A DNA stretch of 64,000 bases from CAKVLG01 sp045637805 (GTDB taxonomy: Bacteria > Bacillota > Clostridia > Christensenellales > UBA1242), in contig JAZUAE010000012.1 in the NCBI GenBank assembly GCA_045637805.1, positions 165,704 through 229,703 on the forward strand, read 5' to 3'. The notes under the pieces are model-generated. The model saw only the letters and a program-made list of their open reading frames with translations, did no database searches and had not been told where the DNA came from. A program made the position numbers and the translations under genes. Of the stretch, positions 63,722-64,000 are shown piece by piece; the first letter of the stretch is position 1; every line of letters starts with the position of its first letter.

Positions 63722-64000
63722 ATGCAAAGGATAGAATTGTTAGCACCAGCAGGGGATATGGAAAAATTAAAAACAGCATTGCATTTTGGCGCAGATGCTG
63801 TATATTTTGCTGGTAAAAATTATGGACTTAGAGCGTTTAGTGGAAACTTTGACACGGACGAGATTAAAGAAGCTGTCGAATATTGTCATAACCGCGGTAA
63901 AAGATGTTATGTAACACTTAATGTTTTTGCAAGAGATTGGGATTTTGATAATTTACCAGCATATTTAAAAGAGCTTGAAAATGCTAATGTGGATGCGGTT
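63722..64000 (+). CDS. U32-family peptidase-like tRNA hydroxylation protein, 3'-truncated by window
   Basis: The first 93 residues are visible: IELLAPAGDMEKLKTALHFG (about 3-22), ADAVYFAGKNYGLRAFSGNF (about 23-42), and KRCYVTLNVFARDWDF. This is the N-terminal signature of U32 (YrrN/YrrO/TrhP) proteins. TrhP members act in tRNA U34 hydroxylation with TrmR. The start follows the trmR stop by two bases with AAGAGG just upstream. The rest lies outside the window, so which of the U32 subtypes it is cannot be told. Confidence 0.88.
   Translation, partial: MQRIELLAPAGDMEKLKTALHFGADAVYFAGKNYGLRAFSGNFDTDEIKEAVEYCHNRGKRCYVTLNVFARDWDFDNLPAYLKELENANVDAV

Noticed and set aside
1..64000. TGA read as tryptophan (code 4)
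   Set aside because: All long genes use TGG for Trp and have no internal TGA; the only in-frame TGA is in a gene that is also truncated.

Overview
The window comes from a low-GC, Gram-positive bacterium, most likely an uncultivated gut or rumen Clostridia lineage. This is inferred from AT-rich codons, TTGACA/TATAAT promoters, GGAG ribosome sites, RNase J, DegV, TrmR next to a U32 peptidase, and large secreted InlB-type (Listeria-Bacteroides repeat) surface proteins. All 44 complete reading frames I accept end in TAA (34) or TAG (10), none in TGA.

Layout. 1-465: C-terminus of a secreted InlB-repeat protein. 0.5-5.3 kb: YgjV-like membrane protein, two mTERF-like helical-repeat proteins with a CYTH enzyme, two unknown genes, and a small block with tRNA-Leu(CAA), an ASCH protein and tRNA-Leu(AAG), bounded by an inverted repeat. 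5.7-13.4 kb: a lipoprotein, a pair of dispersed paralogues with matching promoters, a nitroreductase, a double-PGDYG protein and two tandem related membrane proteins. 13.4-19.5 kb: DNA polymerase I without proofreading residues, a SLOG-like gene divergent from an XRE regulator with a duplicated palindromic operator, a broken four-helix-bundle gene between two inverted arrays of mini-hairpins, DegV, and an unknown gene with an apparently leaderless promoter. 19.7-42.6 kb: two surface proteins on the minus strand, one an SH3-domain membrane protein and the other a 7015-residue lipoprotein that fills a third of the window.

42.8-59.3 kb: a compact phage-derived virion cassette: a perfect LexA-type box, a sigma-region-4-like regulator, terminase, portal, scaffold, major capsid, tail/adaptor and fibre-like genes, a coiled-coil protein and a holin. 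It has no recognisable integrase, repressor, replication gene or endolysin, and all its genes are open. It may be a domesticated particle (gene-transfer-agent-like or defective prophage) induced by DNA damage. An SH3-domain membrane protein runs antisense inside it.

59.4-64 kb: a host serine hydrolase, a polytopic membrane protein, RNase J with a long basic N-terminal extension, the tRNA wobble-uridine methyltransferase TrmR, and the start of a U32 peptidase that probably acts in the same tRNA hydroxylation/methylation pathway.

The best candidates for something new are the SOS-linked integrase-less particle cluster, the hairpin/TCTTCAT arrays around the four-helix-bundle pseudogene, the bacterial mTERF-like genes, and the giant lipoprotein.
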